DNA from: Pyrinomonadaceae bacterium
Lineage (GTDB): Bacteria; Acidobacteriota; Blastocatellia; Pyrinomonadales; Pyrinomonadaceae
Direction of reading: 5' to 3'
Length of the DNA: 64,000 nucleotides
Assembly: GCA_030841105.1 (NCBI GenBank)
Contig: JAVEDE010000125.1
Location: 106,584-170,583, forward strand
Shown piece by piece: positions 62,712-64,000 of this stretch. Position numbers and translations under genes: made by a program. The notes beneath the pieces are model-generated. The model was not told the origin of the DNA. It searched no databases and saw nothing but the letters and a program-made list of their open reading frames with translations. Positions within the stretch are counted from its first letter, which is position 1, and each line of letters starts with the position of its first letter.

Positions 62712-63758
62712 TTACTTCGAGACCGCTTCCTGCGCTCCCTGCGACGTTTCCGCCGCTTCCTCTTCACGCAGGCGGCGCAGGTATTTGCCGAAGACGCCGT
62801 TCCACGTCGGGATGACGATTGAGACCGCGCCTTCGCCCTGCGCCTGACAGGCGAGGCGGATGGTGGGTTGCGGGTCGTCCGTGTCAACGTAGCCGAAGAG
62901 TTGCATGGCCTTGCGCTCGCGCGGGCTGACCGGGGTCAACTTCTCCGCGCCGCCGAGCACGCCCACCCAGCACGTGCCGCACGAAGCCGAGCGACACTGG
63001 ACGGGGATCGGCCCTTCGTCCACGGTGCAGCGCGGGTCAACCTGCGACCAGTCGCGCTTGTCGGTCGCGGCGGCCGAGGCCACCTCCTGATGGTGAATCA
63101 TCTGAAAGCGCGCCGTCGGGTCGCGCTCGTTCCAGACAACCGTCCAACGCTTGTCGGTCGTGCGCAGGAACGCGCCGAGCAAGCCCTGACTGTCGTCTTT
63201 CGCGCGCTCACGCAAAATCTTTTCGGGCGACTGCCGCGCATTCTTGCCGTCGAGCCGCACTTCGCCCGGCGACGCCGCGAAGGCCGCCAGCCCGACCTGC
63301 CGCAAGGTCATAAACGCAACCGCCGTGATGCCGACGAGGAGCGACTCTTCGATCTTCAACTGCGCCGCCACCTCGCGCGCCACTTGCCGGACGTGCGCGG
63401 CGAGCGTGGCGGAGTCGGCCGCCGGAGTCTCTTCTGTAAATCGGGTGGCGTGCGCGGCGACGGCGCGTTTCACTTCCAGCCAGTGGCGGTGGCCGTAGAG
63501 AAACGCGTGCGACGAGTCAATCTGATCGTCGAGGCGATAGTTGCCCTGCATCAACAGGCGCGCGGCGAGTTGCTCCGGTTCGTCCGATTGCTCGAAGGCG
63601 CGCACGAGCGCGAGCGGGAAGAAGGCGAACCAGATAGAGGTCGCGTTGCGGTCAACTTCGTGGACGGCGGGGAGCAAACTTTCGAGCGCGCCAGCCCACG
63701 CCGCTTCGTCGTACCGGCGCAAAAAATTCTCAAACACAGTCTCGCTATTTCTACTCAT
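62712..63758 (-). CDS. 2Fe-2S ferredoxin-domain protein with a novel N-terminal domain
   Basis: The 348-residue protein has a helical N-terminal domain (about 1-175: FENFLRRYDEAAWAGALESL, LEVKRAVAAHATRF) with no recognised family. A plant-type 2Fe-2S domain follows (about 200-330) with the four cysteines in CRSASCGTC (about 256-264) and RLACQAQ (about 302). The Cys spacing C-x4-C-x2-C...C is that of adrenodoxin/plant ferredoxins. It is probably an electron carrier or a subunit of an oxidoreductase. ATG 63758 (MSRNSETV) has AGAGGT upstream; the longer frame is antisense noise. It is first in the three-gene unit. Confidence 0.85.
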   Translation of the reverse strand: MSRNSETVFENFLRRYDEAAWAGALESLLPAVHEVDRNATSIWFAFFPLALVRAFEQSDEPEQLAARLLMQGNYRLDDQIDSSHAFLYGHRHWLEVKRAVAAHATRFTEETPAADSATLAAHVRQVAREVAAQLKIEESLLVGITAVAFMTLRQVGLAAFAASPGEVRLDGKNARQSPEKILRERAKDDSQGLLGAFLRTTDKRWTVVWNERDPTARFQMIHHQEVASAAATDKRDWSQVDPRCTVDEGPIPVQCRSASCGTCWVGVLGGAEKLTPVSPRERKAMQLFGYVDTDDPQPTIRLACQAQGEGAVSIVIPTWNGVFGKYLRRLREEEAAETSQGAQEAVSK

Positions 63759-64000
63759 GGCTACCTCTGGATAATTTGCGTGTAAGTCAAACCTCAAAGT
63801 GTAGCCGCTCGCGCCGAAAGTCTCAAATGCGCAAGAGTGGCCGGGCATGAGCGGCGTGCTCCGACACGCGCGCGCAGAGGGCGAAAGTGGGGGCGGGGCG
63901 CGGCAACCCGTCTGCCGGGGCGGATGACGGCGCAACAACTCTAATGCAGACGCATGCGCGGCGATGGCCGCCAAACAGGGCGGGGGCGGGAGTTGACGCG
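63759..64000. other. Right-hand edge, no gene seen
   Basis: This 242-base GC-rich stretch upstream of the ferredoxin-domain gene has no supported gene and no clear promoter. The adjacent gene outside the window may be divergent. Confidence 0.5.

Overview
The window is a GC-rich chromosomal stretch of a Gram-negative, outer-membrane-bearing bacterium. My best guess is an Acidobacteriota of the Blastocatellia/Pyrinomonadales type. This is inferred from gene content (PD40 and DUF11 surface proteins, the PrkA-YhbH-SpoVR set, a DUF6599-like secreted protein, DUF5658) and was not tested by phylogeny. I saw no rRNA, tRNA, CRISPR array, prophage or intact insertion sequence. Most of the window is ordinary core and accessory chromosome.

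Layout. 1-5.4 kb: a truncated secreted protein, a zinc-ribbon/PH-domain membrane protein, a regulator whose two receiver domains and GGDEF domain are all degenerate, a lytic transglycosylase and a small peptidoglycan-binding protein. 5.5-10.7 kb: alaS, a small Cys-rich protein, recX and truB. 11-19.1 kb: prkA, an alpha/beta hydrolase, yhbH and spoVR (the sporulation/stress kinase cassette), then an unusual pair: a divergent pyruvate-phosphate-dikinase-like enzyme and a deoxyribosyltransferase/DUF4406-like protein. 19.5-29 kb: a membrane GAF-like protein, tspO, an SRPBCC protein, multi-pass membrane proteins, inorganic pyrophosphatase, RidA, an HtrA-type protease and small proteins including an HMA metallochaperone. 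29-34 kb: prmC, murA, a BrnT-type toxin-antitoxin pair, a HIT protein, a SnoaL-like protein and an AI-2E-family exporter.

34-53 kb is given over to the cell surface. A 2080-residue secreted PD40/DUF11 protein has its own promoter and a long leader. Next to it lies a four-gene operon of DUF11-type secreted proteins, one of which (about 1930 residues) ends in a predicted outer-membrane beta-barrel. 53-58.6 kb holds a stand-alone pseudo-receiver, an NtrC-class sigma54 activator, its likely histidine kinase and, divergently, two secreted proteins behind a sequence that fits a sigma54 promoter. 58.7-64 kb: ATP-dependent PEP carboxykinase with a clear terminator, small proteins, a transglutaminase-like protein, and a three-gene unit containing a 2Fe-2S ferredoxin-domain protein.

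The most striking non-genic feature is a family of intergenic inverted repeats whose arms are built from degenerate 7-bp units. There are at least twelve sites, each with its own word (for example GTGACAA, AATCGTG, GGTAAAT or GGGGAAA types). They look like the short tandemly repeated repetitive (STRR) sequences known from filamentous cyanobacteria, folded into long hairpins. They sit between genes, in several cases provide the stop codons of flanking genes, and in two cases abut a start codon.
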